Source: Bacteroidota bacterium (GTDB lineage: Bacteria; Bacteroidota; Bacteroidia; Palsa-965). From it: DNA of 64,000 bases. The notes below the pieces were generated by a model. The model saw only the letters and a list, made by a program, of their open reading frames with translations. It searched no databases and was not told where the DNA came from. The translations under genes and the position numbers were made by a program. Of the stretch, positions 1 through 7,551 are shown in pieces (position 1 is the first letter of the stretch; each line of letters opens with the position of its first letter). The stretch covers positions 177,111 through 241,110 of the forward strand of contig VBWE01000012.1 of assembly GCA_006218065.1 (NCBI GenBank), given 5' to 3'.

Positions 1-486
1 CATGTTCTTGAAAAAATCAGGAACGAATACGATTTCATCATCATCGACTGTTCGCCTTCACTCGGCCTGGTAACGGTCAATTCGCTGAGCGCGGCCGATT
101 CGGTAATTATTCCCGTGCAGTGCGAATACTTCGCGCTGGAAGGACTGGGCAAACTGCTGAACACGATCAAGATCGTACAAAGCCGCCTGAACCCGGAGCT
201 CGCCATCGAAGGCATCCTGCTCACCATGTACGATATCCGCCTCCGCCTGAGCAACCAGGTGGTGGAAGAAGTGAAAACGCATTTCCAGAGCATGGTTTTC
301 GATACCATCATCCAGCGCAACACCAAACTCGGGGAAGCGCCCAGTTTCGGAGAAACGATCATCATGCACGATGCCACCAGCAAAGGCGCAATCAATTACC
401 TCAACCTTGCGCGTGAAATTCTGCAGAAGAACAACATGACGCGGCTGAGCGACGAAGAGAAGATCATAAACCTCACCGGAAAATGA
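1..486 (+). CDS. parA: ParA chromosome-partitioning ATPase, 3' part
   Basis: This is the C-terminal part of a ParA/Soj family ATPase; the 5' end lies outside the window and the reading frame is open from base 1. ParA binds DNA non-specifically as an ATP dimer and works with ParB to segregate the chromosome. The sequence shows the switch/Walker B strand [11 protein letters not shown], then [16 protein letters not shown] and the late-conserved [25 protein letters not shown], all typical of the family. parB follows 130 bases downstream on the same strand, the usual par order. The stop codon sits inside a long hairpin (476-514), so the end of the message is probably structured. Identification is firm; only length and start are unknown. 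Confidence 0.95.
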   Translation, partial: HVLEKIRNEYDFIIIDCSPSLGLVTVNSLSAADSVIIPVQCEYFALEGLGKLLNTIKIVQSRLNPELAIEGILLTMYDIRLRLSNQVVEEVKTHFQSMVFDTIIQRNTKLGEAPSFGETIIMHDATSKGAINYLNLAREILQKNNMTRLSDEEKIINLTGK

Positions 487-514
487 AAAGCGAAAAGCGC
501 TTTTCATTTTCCGG
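476..514 (+). terminator. Perfect 17-bp hairpin over the parA stop codon
   Basis: Bases 476-492 and 498-514 are perfect reverse complements with a 5-base loop. The parA stop (484-486) is in the left arm. The right arm is T-rich but no clean run of T follows, so it could be a terminator, an attenuator or an RNA-stability element between parA and parB. Confidence 0.6.
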
Positions 515-525
515 TGCAGTAAGTA

Positions 526-564
526 CATAAGTAAGGGCGATGCAGTGCATCGCCCATACTTATG
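526..564. repeat. Second long hairpin in the parA-parB gap
   Basis: The left arm is CATAAGTA + A + GGGCGATGCA (526-544). The right arm is TGCATCGCCC + A + TACTTATG (546-564). They pair over 18 bp with one A/A mismatch and a single-base loop. It is not followed by a T-run and does not match the parS consensus. It lies 53 bases before parB and could affect the parA/parB expression ratio. Confidence 0.6.
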
Positions 565-616
565 AGACACTTCCCGGGACACTTACTCAAGACACGCGTA
601 CCAGAACACAAACACC

Positions 617-1516
617 ATGAGCACCAAAAAATCCGCCCTCGGAAAAGGCCTCAGCGCACTGCTCGAAAACGCAGGCACCGACATCACCAGCAACAGCCTT
701 GCGGCACAGGGCGCAGCAGTTGCAGGAGGCGTAAGCACGATCCCGCTCGAGCAGATCGAGACCAACCCCTTTCAGCCGCGCACGCATTTCGAAGAGCAGG
801 CGCTCGAAGAACTTTCCGAATCCATCAAAGTGCACGGCATCATCCAGCCGGTCACCGTCCGGAAAATGGGATACGACAAGTACCAGCTGATCTCCGGCGA
901 ACGCCGTTTCCGCGCGTCGCAGATGGCCGGGCTTACCGCCATTCCCGCCTACGTGCGCGTGGCGAACGACCAGACCATGCTCGAAATGGCGCTCGTGGAA
1001 AACATCCAGCGCGAAAATCTCGACGCCGTGGAAATCGCGATCAGCTACAAACGCCTGATCGACGAATGCGGACTGACGCAGGAACAACTGAGCGAAAAAG
1101 TGAGCAAGCAGCGTTCCACCATCACCAACTATCTCCGCCTGCTCCGCCTGCCCGCAGAAATCCAGCGCGGCATCCGGGAAAAGTCGATCACCATGGGCCA
1201 TGCCCGCGCACTGATCAATATCGACAACCCGAAAGCGCAGCTCGATTTGTACAAGCGCGTGATTACCGATGATCTTTCGGTGCGCGAAATCGAATTGCTG
1301 GCGCGCGGCGAAAAATCGCCTTCACACCACCGCGCGGAGCATACCAACCTGCGCGGCGATCTTCATGTAACCTATGCCGATAAACTGAAATCGCTTTCCA
1401 AGCAGTACAACGGCAAAGTGGAACTGAAGAGCAATGAACAGGGCCGCGGAAAACTTATCATTCCCTTCGAAAACGAAGAAGCGCTCGAACGTATCCTCGA
1501 TGCACTCGATATTTAA
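617..1516 (+). CDS. parB: ParB chromosome-partitioning CTPase/DNA-binding protein
   Basis: This 299-residue ParB/Spo0J protein binds parS sites, hydrolyses CTP and spreads along DNA as a sliding clamp, and it stimulates ParA. Visible features are the N-terminal KSALGKGLSALL segment (ParA-interacting region), the PFQPR motif at about 51-55, the CTP-binding GERRFRAS box at 94-101, ENIQRENLDAVE at about 128-139, the helix-turn-helix LTQEQLSEKVSKQRSTITNYLRL, and a C-terminal dimerisation region after the variable linker at about 225-245. Length is normal for the family. The ATG at 617 is preceded by a conventional gap. It probably forms an operon with parA and the DUF5683 gene. Confidence 0.96.
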   Translation: MSTKKSALGKGLSALLENAGTDITSNSLAAQGAAVAGGVSTIPLEQIETNPFQPRTHFEEQALEELSESIKVHGIIQPVTVRKMGYDKYQLISGERRFRASQMAGLTAIPAYVRVANDQTMLEMALVENIQRENLDAVEIAISYKRLIDECGLTQEQLSEKVSKQRSTITNYLRLLRLPAEIQRGIREKSITMGHARALINIDNPKAQLDLYKRVITDDLSVREIELLARGEKSPSHHRAEHTNLRGDLHVTYADKLKSLSKQYNGKVELKSNEQGRGKLIIPFENEEALERILDALDI

Positions 1517-1570
1517 ACCGGAACGGTTTTTGCAGTTACGCCGTTTAAACCAGCCCCGCTGCAGTAAAGC

Positions 1571-2176
1571 ATGTACAGCCACCGGAGTATTTTCCTTTCC
1601 GTTTTATTTTTCCTGCTTGCCGGGATAATTTCGCTTCGCGCGCAAACGGATTCCGTCAATACCTGGAAACTCACCGTCGGCGATTCGGCAAAAAAAGATA
1701 CACTCGTCAAAAAAATAAAACCGGAACATTCGCCGAAAAAAGCGGCGGTCATGTCGGCCTGTTTGCCGGGACTCGGGCAGGTTTACAACAAGAAATACTG
1801 GAAAGTTCCCGTAATCTACGCCGGTTTCGCCGGGCTCGGTTACGGGTATTACTGGAATCATCGCGAACGCGGTATTTATGCCGAAGCGCTTCGCCTGCGA
1901 TACGACGATGATACGCTGACCACGGATAACCTGCCACAATACTCCGACAACGACCTGGTTACGCTGAAAAATTACTACCAGCGTTACCGCGATCTTTCCG
2001 CCATCGGCATGGCTTTACTGTATACGATCAACATCGTGGATGCCGCCGTGGATGCACATCTCTGGAAATTCAAAGAAAAAATGAGCGACGATCTTACCTT
2101 CTACCTCGCTCCCACCGCCGTTCCCACACCCCGCGGATTTCAACCGGGATTTTCGATGAGGATTACGTTCAGGTAA
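1571..2176 (+). CDS. DUF5683-type membrane protein
   Basis: The product has 201 residues: an N-terminal signal/anchor (SIFLSVLFFLLAGIISLRAQ), a lysine-rich linker, then the motif KAAVMSACLPGLGQVYNKKYWKVPVIYAGFAG, with a hydrophobic stretch and a second one near YRDLSAIGMALLYTINIVDAAVDAHLW. This arrangement (P-GLGQ-YN followed by WKxP and a C-terminal VDA.V.AHL) is the DUF5683 domain of Bacteroidota, which is regularly found between parB and dapB. The function is unknown. It lies 54 bases after parB and upstream of dapB, from which it is separated by a repeat element. Family assignment rests on motif recognition. Confidence 0.8.
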   Translation: MYSHRSIFLSVLFFLLAGIISLRAQTDSVNTWKLTVGDSAKKDTLVKKIKPEHSPKKAAVMSACLPGLGQVYNKKYWKVPVIYAGFAGLGYGYYWNHRERGIYAEALRLRYDDDTLTTDNLPQYSDNDLVTLKNYYQRYRDLSAIGMALLYTINIVDAAVDAHLWKFKEKMSDDLTFYLAPTAVPTPRGFQPGFSMRITFR

Positions 2177-2210
2177 CATACTTACGGTGCGCTTCGCAAG
2201 TAATCTTATA

Positions 2211-2413
2211 CAGATATGAGATGTGAGACTTGAGATTTGAGATATGAGACGATTGTGTTTCGCAGGTCTCGGCTGCCGCTCGACCTGACAAGAACGTTTC
2301 ATTTGTCCTCGGCTGCCCCGCCTCCCAAAGTTGTACGGCGGGCAGGCGCTCGACCTGACGAATATTGGTGGTTCGCAGGTTTCTCATGTCTCAAATCTCA
2401 TATCTCATATCTG
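2211..2413. repeat. MITE-like foldback element (GAGATNTGAGA arms, CTCGGCTGCC core)
   Basis: The left arm (2211-2250) is a degenerate tandem array of GAGATNTGAGA/TTGAGA words; the right arm (2381-2413) is its reverse complement. Between them lies about 130 bases carrying GTCTCGGCTGCCGCTCGACC and a second partial copy of CTCGGCTGCC and GCTCGACCTGAC around a CCCGCC/GGCGGG inverted repeat. Related elements occur at 20081-20257 and 21242-21389. It fills the gap between the DUF5683 gene and dapB, and no protein is evident within it. Confidence 0.75.
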
Positions 2414-2468
2414 TAAAACAGTTCGTTAAAAATCTGAAAAACAGAATCCATAATCCCGAAAGCCGCGT

Positions 2469-2476
2469 TATCTTTG
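2469..2476 (+). promoter_or_regulatory. Bacteroidota -7 box for dapB
   Basis: TATCTTTG matches the TAnnTTTG consensus of Bacteroidota primary-sigma promoters. It ends 6 bases before the ATG at 2483, so the transcript would be leaderless or nearly so. No clear -33 TTG is seen at the expected spacing. Confidence 0.55.
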
Positions 2477-2482
2477 GCACTT

Positions 2483-3199
2483 ATGAAAATCGCCCTACTG
2501 GGATACGGCAAAATGGGTAAAACCATCGAAGGAATCGCCCTTTCACGCGGAAATGAAATTGTGCTGAAAGTGGACGAACACAATGCCGGCACCTATTCCG
2601 ACGCCGAACTGATGCAGGCCGACGTGGCCATCGAATTCAGCACACCGGAAAGCGCGTACGGTAATATCATGCGCTGTTTCCGTTGTCATGTTCCCGTAGT
2701 TGCCGGAACAACCGGCTGGCTGGCGAAAATGGACGAAGTGAAAAAGGAATGCCTCGAAAACAACCAGGCTTTTTTCTACGCGTCCAATTTCAGTATCGGC
2801 GTCAATATCTTCTTTCGCCTGAATGAAAATCTCGCGAAGATGATGAACGGCTACGGCGAATACGATGTGCGCATGGAAGAAATCCACCACATCCACAAAC
2901 TCGATTCGCCCAGCGGCACGGCCATTACCCTGGCCAACGGCATCATCGCAAACCTGGAACGGAAAAGCAAATGGATCGACGGTACGCAGGCGAAACCCGG
3001 CGAAATTCCCATCGGATCGAAACGCGAAGGTGAAGTTCCCGGCACGCACATCATCACGTACCAGTCGGCTGTCGATACGATCACCATTTCGCACGAAGCG
3101 CACAACCGGCAGGGATTTGCACTCGGCGCAGTGGTTGCGTCGGAATGGCTGCCCGGCAAAAAAGGCATTTTCGGAATGAACGATCTGCTCGGGTTTTAA
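2483..3199 (+). CDS. dapB: 4-hydroxy-tetrahydrodipicolinate reductase DapB
   Basis: DapB uses NAD(P)H to reduce the dapA product in the diaminopimelate/lysine pathway that feeds peptidoglycan. The 238-residue protein starts with the Rossmann motif MKIALLGYGKMGK, then has the catalytic-region VAGTTGW and the substrate/catalytic motif EIHHIHKLDSPSGTA (His-His plus Lys, SGT) and the conserved HEAHNRQGFALGAV near the end. The ATG at 2483 is chosen over a TTG at 2474 because the TAnnTTTG box overlaps the latter. The gene lies upstream of two signal peptidases, a common Bacteroidota arrangement. Confidence 0.96.
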   Translation: MKIALLGYGKMGKTIEGIALSRGNEIVLKVDEHNAGTYSDAELMQADVAIEFSTPESAYGNIMRCFRCHVPVVAGTTGWLAKMDEVKKECLENNQAFFYASNFSIGVNIFFRLNENLAKMMNGYGEYDVRMEEIHHIHKLDSPSGTAITLANGIIANLERKSKWIDGTQAKPGEIPIGSKREGEVPGTHIITYQSAVDTITISHEAHNRQGFALGAVVASEWLPGKKGIFGMNDLLGF

Positions 3200-4836
3200 A
3201 ACCGATAACGAATACCAATGAAAAAGCCAATGTCGCGGGCTGGAAAGCGCTTGTACCGGTTTACAATTTCGTGGTCTGGCTCAAACTGGTCAAACGTCCC
3301 TGGTGGTGGATTTTCCTGCTGCTGATTCCTACGGTAGGCATTTACATGCTTGCGATCTTGCTGGTCGACCTGTCGAATCATTTCGGAAAACGGAGTTTCC
3401 GCGATCACGTGATCGCCGTACTTGGTTATTTTCTTTTTGTTCCGCTGATCGGCTTTTCGAAGAAAATAAAATTTGTCGGACCGAAACCGCACGAGAAAAA
3501 CAAACATATCATCAAAGAATGGGGCGAAGCGGCCGTATTCGCCATCGTGGCAGCGACACTGATCCGCACCTTCGCTTTCGAAGCCTTCACCATCCCGACC
3601 TCCTCGATGGAAAAGTCGCTGATGGTGGGCGATTATCTTTTCGTGAACAAAATGCGCTACGGCGCGAAAATCCCGAGTACGCCGCTCACCTTTCCGTTCA
3701 CGCACAACAGCCTCCCGTTTACGGAAAGCACACCGTCGTTCCTCGACTGGATCGAATTGCCTTACCTGCGTTTTCCCGGCTGGGCGAGTATCAAGAACAA
3801 CGACATCGTCGTATTTAATTTCCCGGAAGGTGATACCGTTGCAGGAAAATATCCCAACATCAGCTATTACCAGCTCGTGCGCGGGCAGGGCCGTGATGTG
3901 ATCTGGAATAACCCGCAGATTTTCGGCGATATCCTCATACGCCCGGTGGACAAGGAAGACAATTACATCAAACGCTGCGTGGCGATTCCCGGCGACAAAA
4001 TGGAAATCAAAAACCGGCAGTTGTTCATCAACGGGAAAGAAGCTTACAATCCGCCGAACATGCAGTTCTCGCATTGTTTCAATAACTCGAATCTCGGCGA
4101 CTGGAATATGAAAGAGTTCCAGGAAGGCATCGCGAAGATGAATATCACCGACGAGGTGAATTATATGAACAACCCGAGACTGCTGAAATACGACTCGGCC
4201 AAAGATTCCATTTTCGCTGTTCCGCCTACTTTGAAATACCAGTTTGCCGTTGCCATGCACGCAAACCAGGTGGACAAATTCCGCGAAAAAGTTGGCCTGA
4301 CAGAAGTTGCGCTCGATTCCGCGCACCTGTTCGACCCGGAAACTTTCCCGCACGACATTAAAAACTTCCGCTGGAACCGCGACAATTACGGCCCGCTCAC
4401 CATTCCGAAAGCCGGCGTAAAAGTGGACATCAGTTTGAGCAACATCGCACTCTACCGGCGCATCATCGACGTGTATGAGGAGAACGATTTTGAAATCCGC
4501 GACGGGAAAATTTTCATCAACGGGCAGGTCGCAACTTCCTATACGTTCAAGCTCGATTATTATTTCATGATGGGCGACAACCGCCACAACTCGCTCGATT
4601 CGCGCTTCTGGGGCTTCGTGCCCGAAACGCATATCGTCGGTTCGCCTTCCATGATCTGGCTTTCCATTCCCAAGCAGGGCGGCGGAGTACGGACAGAACG
4701 CATGATCAGTTTCGTCAGCCCCGACGGATTATCGAGATCCTATCTCTGGTATTTTGCCGGTATCGTGGCCGCTATCTTTGCCTTTAACTGGTTCCGCAAC
4801 CGCCACAAACGCGAAGCTGCGAAAAAGAAGAGCTGA
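3145..4836 (+). CDS. lepB: Signal peptidase I (first of two)
   Basis: This is a membrane serine protease that removes signal peptides. As drawn it has 563 residues. A hydrophobic N-terminal module (about 31-105) precedes the anchor helix and the catalytic box FTIPTSSM with Ser154; the general base is Lys276 in NYIKRCVAIPGD, and box E (MMGDNRHNSLDSRFWG) is at about 475-490. Both dyad residues are present. A large insertion of roughly 170 residues separates the lysine box from box E, as in other Bacteroidota LepB. The start is uncertain: the ATG at 3145 overlaps dapB by 55 bases, and no ATG/GTG/TTG exists between it and the conserved AGWKALVPVYN region. The stop overlaps the next start (TGATG). 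Confidence 0.93.
   Translation: MAARQKRHFRNERSARVLKPITNTNEKANVAGWKALVPVYNFVVWLKLVKRPWWWIFLLLIPTVGIYMLAILLVDLSNHFGKRSFRDHVIAVLGYFLFVPLIGFSKKIKFVGPKPHEKNKHIIKEWGEAAVFAIVAATLIRTFAFEAFTIPTSSMEKSLMVGDYLFVNKMRYGAKIPSTPLTFPFTHNSLPFTESTPSFLDWIELPYLRFPGWASIKNNDIVVFNFPEGDTVAGKYPNISYYQLVRGQGRDVIWNNPQIFGDILIRPVDKEDNYIKRCVAIPGDKMEIKNRQLFINGKEAYNPPNMQFSHCFNNSNLGDWNMKEFQEGIAKMNITDEVNYMNNPRLLKYDSAKDSIFAVPPTLKYQFAVAMHANQVDKFREKVGLTEVALDSAHLFDPETFPHDIKNFRWNRDNYGPLTIPKAGVKVDISLSNIALYRRIIDVYEENDFEIRDGKIFINGQVATSYTFKLDYYFMMGDNRHNSLDSRFWGFVPETHIVGSPSMIWLSIPKQGGGVRTERMISFVSPDGLSRSYLWYFAGIVAAIFAFNWFRNRHKREAAKKKS
3401..3416. other. 16-bp palindrome with CACGTG core, parS-like in layout only
   Basis: GCGATCACGTGATCGC is a perfect 16-base palindrome with the CACGTG centre of parS, but the flanks differ from the parS consensus TGTTTCACGTGAAACA. 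It lies inside the coding part of the first lepB, 2 kb from parB. It is listed only because ParB is encoded nearby; coincidence is plausible. Confidence 0.2.
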
Positions 4837-6032
4837 TGGACGAACAGCCGCCGGAAAACGAACAGCCATCCGAAGAACAGGTTCCCCCGCCCGTTCCGGA
4901 AGAGTCTGCTGCGACTTCCCCGGATGCCGGTGAGGAAGATGCTTCCGGAAAAAAGAAGAAAAAGAAAAAACACTGGGTGCGCGAATGGAGCGAAGCGTTT
5001 CTTTTCGCTTTTATCGCCGTACTCATCGCCCGGCTTTTCCTGTTCGAAGCGTTTTCCATTCCTTCGGGATCGATGGACAATACGCTGCTTGCGGGCGATT
5101 ACGTGGTGGTGAACAAACTCGCCTTCGGACCGCGCATGCCGCAAACACCGCTCAGCATTCCCTTCACGCACCAGCGGCTCTGGGGAAATGTAAAAGCGTA
5201 CGTGGAGTGGATTTCCCTGCCGTACATGCGCATTCCCGGCTATTCGGACATCGCGCACAACGATGTAGTGGTTTTTAATTTTCCCGCGGAAGATATTTTC
5301 CCGATGGAAGGTCCGCCCGAAAAATACCCGGTCGACAAACGTTCGCATTTCATCAAACGCTGCGTAGCCCTTGCCGGCGATACATTTGAAATACGGAACG
5401 GGGAAATTTATATCAACGGGAAAAATCTTTCCAACCCGGAGCAGGCGCTGTTCCGCTATTCCGTGAAAGTGGATTCGGTAATCCGCGATCCTGCCCTGCT
5501 CCGCCGTTTCGGTATGGCCAAAGAAAGCAACCGCTCCGAATTCTGGCTGTATGAAGTTACCCTTTCGCCTTCGGCAGCCGACAGCATCCGCAAACTGAAA
5601 AACATTCTCGCCGTGGAAGCGATCACCGCCGAAGCAGGTTCATTCGATCAAAGCATTTTTCCGAACACCGATAAATTTCCCTGGAACCTCGACCAGTACG
5701 GCCCCCTGGTCATTCCGTCCGAAGGACAAACGGTTAAACTGACGGTGGACAGTCTCCCGCTTTATAAAAGAATCATCGTGGATTACGAACACAACACGCT
5801 GCAGGTTCGCGGCGATTCGATCATGATCAACGGGAAACTGGCGGACAGCTATACGTTTCAAATGAATTATTATTTCATGATGGGCGATAACCGTTACAAT
5901 TCCTTCGACTCGCGCATCTGGGGTTTTGTTCCCGAAGACCATATCGTGGGCCGCGCGGCCTTCATTCTTTTTTCATACGACAAGCAAAACGGGCACACGC
6001 GCTGGAGCAGAATTTTTGACGGGATACACTAA
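4836..6032 (+). CDS. lepB: Signal peptidase I (second of two)
   Basis: The 398-residue protein is a paralogue of the upstream gene, with a one-base overlap (TGATG) that implies translational coupling. It has an acidic/proline-rich cytoplasmic N terminus (1-37), a lysine patch (39-45), one membrane anchor (about 52-70), the nucleophile Ser78 in FSIPSGSM, the base Lys173 in HFIKRCVALAGD, and box E (MMGDNRYNSFDSRIWG) at about 347-362. The catalytic set is complete, so it is expected to be active. It lacks the N-terminal membrane module of its neighbour, which suggests a division of labour. A foldback repeat follows the stop. Confidence 0.94.
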   Translation: MDEQPPENEQPSEEQVPPPVPEESAATSPDAGEEDASGKKKKKKKHWVREWSEAFLFAFIAVLIARLFLFEAFSIPSGSMDNTLLAGDYVVVNKLAFGPRMPQTPLSIPFTHQRLWGNVKAYVEWISLPYMRIPGYSDIAHNDVVVFNFPAEDIFPMEGPPEKYPVDKRSHFIKRCVALAGDTFEIRNGEIYINGKNLSNPEQALFRYSVKVDSVIRDPALLRRFGMAKESNRSEFWLYEVTLSPSAADSIRKLKNILAVEAITAEAGSFDQSIFPNTDKFPWNLDQYGPLVIPSEGQTVKLTVDSLPLYKRIIVDYEHNTLQVRGDSIMINGKLADSYTFQMNYYFMMGDNRYNSFDSRIWGFVPEDHIVGRAAFILFSYDKQNGHTRWSRIFDGIH

Positions 6033-6153
6033 ACTGTTTACCGTTTACTGTTTACCGTTTACCGTTCTGTGTAGTTGAAGAAGAAGTATACAGATATTGA
6101 CGACATCCTTGTAATATCAAAACGGTAAACGGGGAACGGTAAACGGGGAACCA
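6031..6153. repeat. Foldback repeat built from GTTTACC words
   Basis: The left arm (6031-6067) is a degenerate tandem of CTGTTTACCGTTTAC; the right arm (6119-6153) is the complementary AACGGTAAACGGGG array. The loop is about 50 bases. It lies directly after the second lepB stop and just upstream of the TSUP permease gene. Confidence 0.7.
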
Positions 6154-6169
6154 GTAATAACTACGCTGC

Positions 6170-6940
6170 ATGGAACTAGTCATCCTGATGTTCTTCGCAT
6201 TCATCGCCGGTTTCATCGACGCGGTGGTCGGCGGCGGAGGACTTATCCAGCTTCCTGCATTTTTTCTCGCGTATCCCGCACTTCCGGCGCCGGTGATTTT
6301 CGGCAGCAACAAATTCGCGGGATTCGCAGGGACAACGGTTGCGGCCGTCCGCTACATACGCACCACTTCCGTTCCCTGGAAAGCCGTGTGGCCCGCCATT
6401 GTTACAGCGCTCGTGTTTGCGGTAGTCGGTGCACGGCTGGTCAGTTTATTCGACAAGGAACTTATGAAGCCCGTGGTGCTGGGCTTGCTGATTGCCGTAG
6501 CCATTTACACCTTCCTGAAAAAAGATTTCGGAATCAGCAAAAAGAAAGCGCTCGACCCGGTTACGCTTACCGTCGCTTCTTTTTCTGCGGGCGCGCTGCT
6601 CGGACTGTACGACGGATTTTTCGGACCAGGAACCGGCAGTTTCCTGATCGTGATTTACGTGAGCGTTTTCGGTTTCGATTTCCTGAATGCTTCCGTCAGC
6701 GCCAAGCTGATCAACTGCGCAACGAACCTCGCCGCGCTGGCCTGGTTCGCCTGGAGCGGGCAGATCCGCTACGATCTCGCCATCCCGGCAGCTGTTTGTA
6801 ACATGGGCGGTGCATATCTCGGCGCGCGCATGGCGGTTGCGAAAGGAAGTAAATTCATCCGCGTACTTTTTCTCGTCGTGGTCAGCGGCATGATCCTGAA
6901 ATTCGGCTGGGATGTTTTGTATCCGTATTTTTCGTCGTGA
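6170..6940 (+). CDS. TSUP (TauE/SafE) family permease
   Basis: This 256-residue polytopic membrane protein carries the family-typical N-terminal IAGFIDAVVGGGGLIQLPAF and the second-half repeat LGLYDGFFGPGTGSFLIV, followed by the late ATNLAAL and GGAYLGAR segments. TSUP proteins move anions of sulfur-containing organics (sulfite, sulfoacetate, taurine-related); the substrate here cannot be read from sequence. About eight hydrophobic segments are visible, normal for the family. The stop codon overlaps the start of the WbqC-like gene (TGATG), so the two are probably co-translated. Confidence 0.88.
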   Translation: MELVILMFFAFIAGFIDAVVGGGGLIQLPAFFLAYPALPAPVIFGSNKFAGFAGTTVAAVRYIRTTSVPWKAVWPAIVTALVFAVVGARLVSLFDKELMKPVVLGLLIAVAIYTFLKKDFGISKKKALDPVTLTVASFSAGALLGLYDGFFGPGTGSFLIVIYVSVFGFDFLNASVSAKLINCATNLAALAWFAWSGQIRYDLAIPAAVCNMGGAYLGARMAVAKGSKFIRVLFLVVVSGMILKFGWDVLYPYFSS

Positions 6941-7545
6941 TGAACGTCCCGGTACTGTCTTCGCTTTACCTCGCGCCGCTGGAATACTACGCTGTTCTTG
7001 CCGCCCAGGATTCCGTGGTGATCGACCTGCACGAACATTTCGTGAAGCAGACCTGGCGCAACCGCTGCCGGATCGCCGGACCGAACGGTTTGCAGGATCT
7101 CGTCATCCCGGTGGAAAAATACGCGAACCATACGCCGGCAAAAGATATCCGCATGTCGTACCACGAACAATGGCAGCGGCTGCACTGGCGAAGCATTAAA
7201 ACAGCTTATGGCAATTCTGCGTTTTTCGAATTTTATGCGGATTATTTCTCGCCGTTTTACGAAGCGCGGAAAACCGAACTGCTTTCCGATTTCAACCGGG
7301 AAATACTGGAACTCACGCTTCGGCTGCTGAAGATCAACTGCAGTATCAGCTATTCCGAAAATTTTATCGAAACGGCAGATGCGGATTACCGGGAAAAAAT
7401 TTCTCCCAAAAGCCATGTACTATTTTCAGCAGTTCCCCGTTATGCACAGGTATTTGAAGAACGGCATGGGTTTCAGCAGAACCTGTCGGTAATTGATTTG
7501 CTTTGCTGCGCCGGGCCGGAAAGCGGGCGTTTACTGAAAGGATAA
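6940..7545 (+). CDS. WbqC-like family protein
   Basis: The 201-residue soluble protein resembles the WbqC family: N-terminal SLYLAPLEYYAVLAAQDSVVIDLHEHFVKQTWRNRCRIAGPNGLQ, followed by PVEKYANHTPAKDIRMSYHEQWQRLHWRSIKTAYGNSAFFEFY. WbqC was named from polysaccharide gene clusters but its biochemical role is unproven. In Bacteroidota it is often found beside dapB/lepB, as here. The ATG at 6940 overlaps the TSUP stop; an in-frame GTG at 6937 is the alternative. Confidence 0.85.
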   Translation: MNVPVLSSLYLAPLEYYAVLAAQDSVVIDLHEHFVKQTWRNRCRIAGPNGLQDLVIPVEKYANHTPAKDIRMSYHEQWQRLHWRSIKTAYGNSAFFEFYADYFSPFYEARKTELLSDFNREILELTLRLLKINCSISYSENFIETADADYREKISPKSHVLFSAVPRYAQVFEERHGFQQNLSVIDLLCCAGPESGRLLKG

Positions 7546-7551
7546 CGATAC

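Noticed and set aside
526..564. parS site
   Set aside because: The palindrome sequence is unrelated to the parS consensus and has a loop base at its centre.
3196..4632. 478-residue minus-strand open frame opposite lepB
   Set aside because: No family features; the plus strand carries clear signal peptidase motifs.
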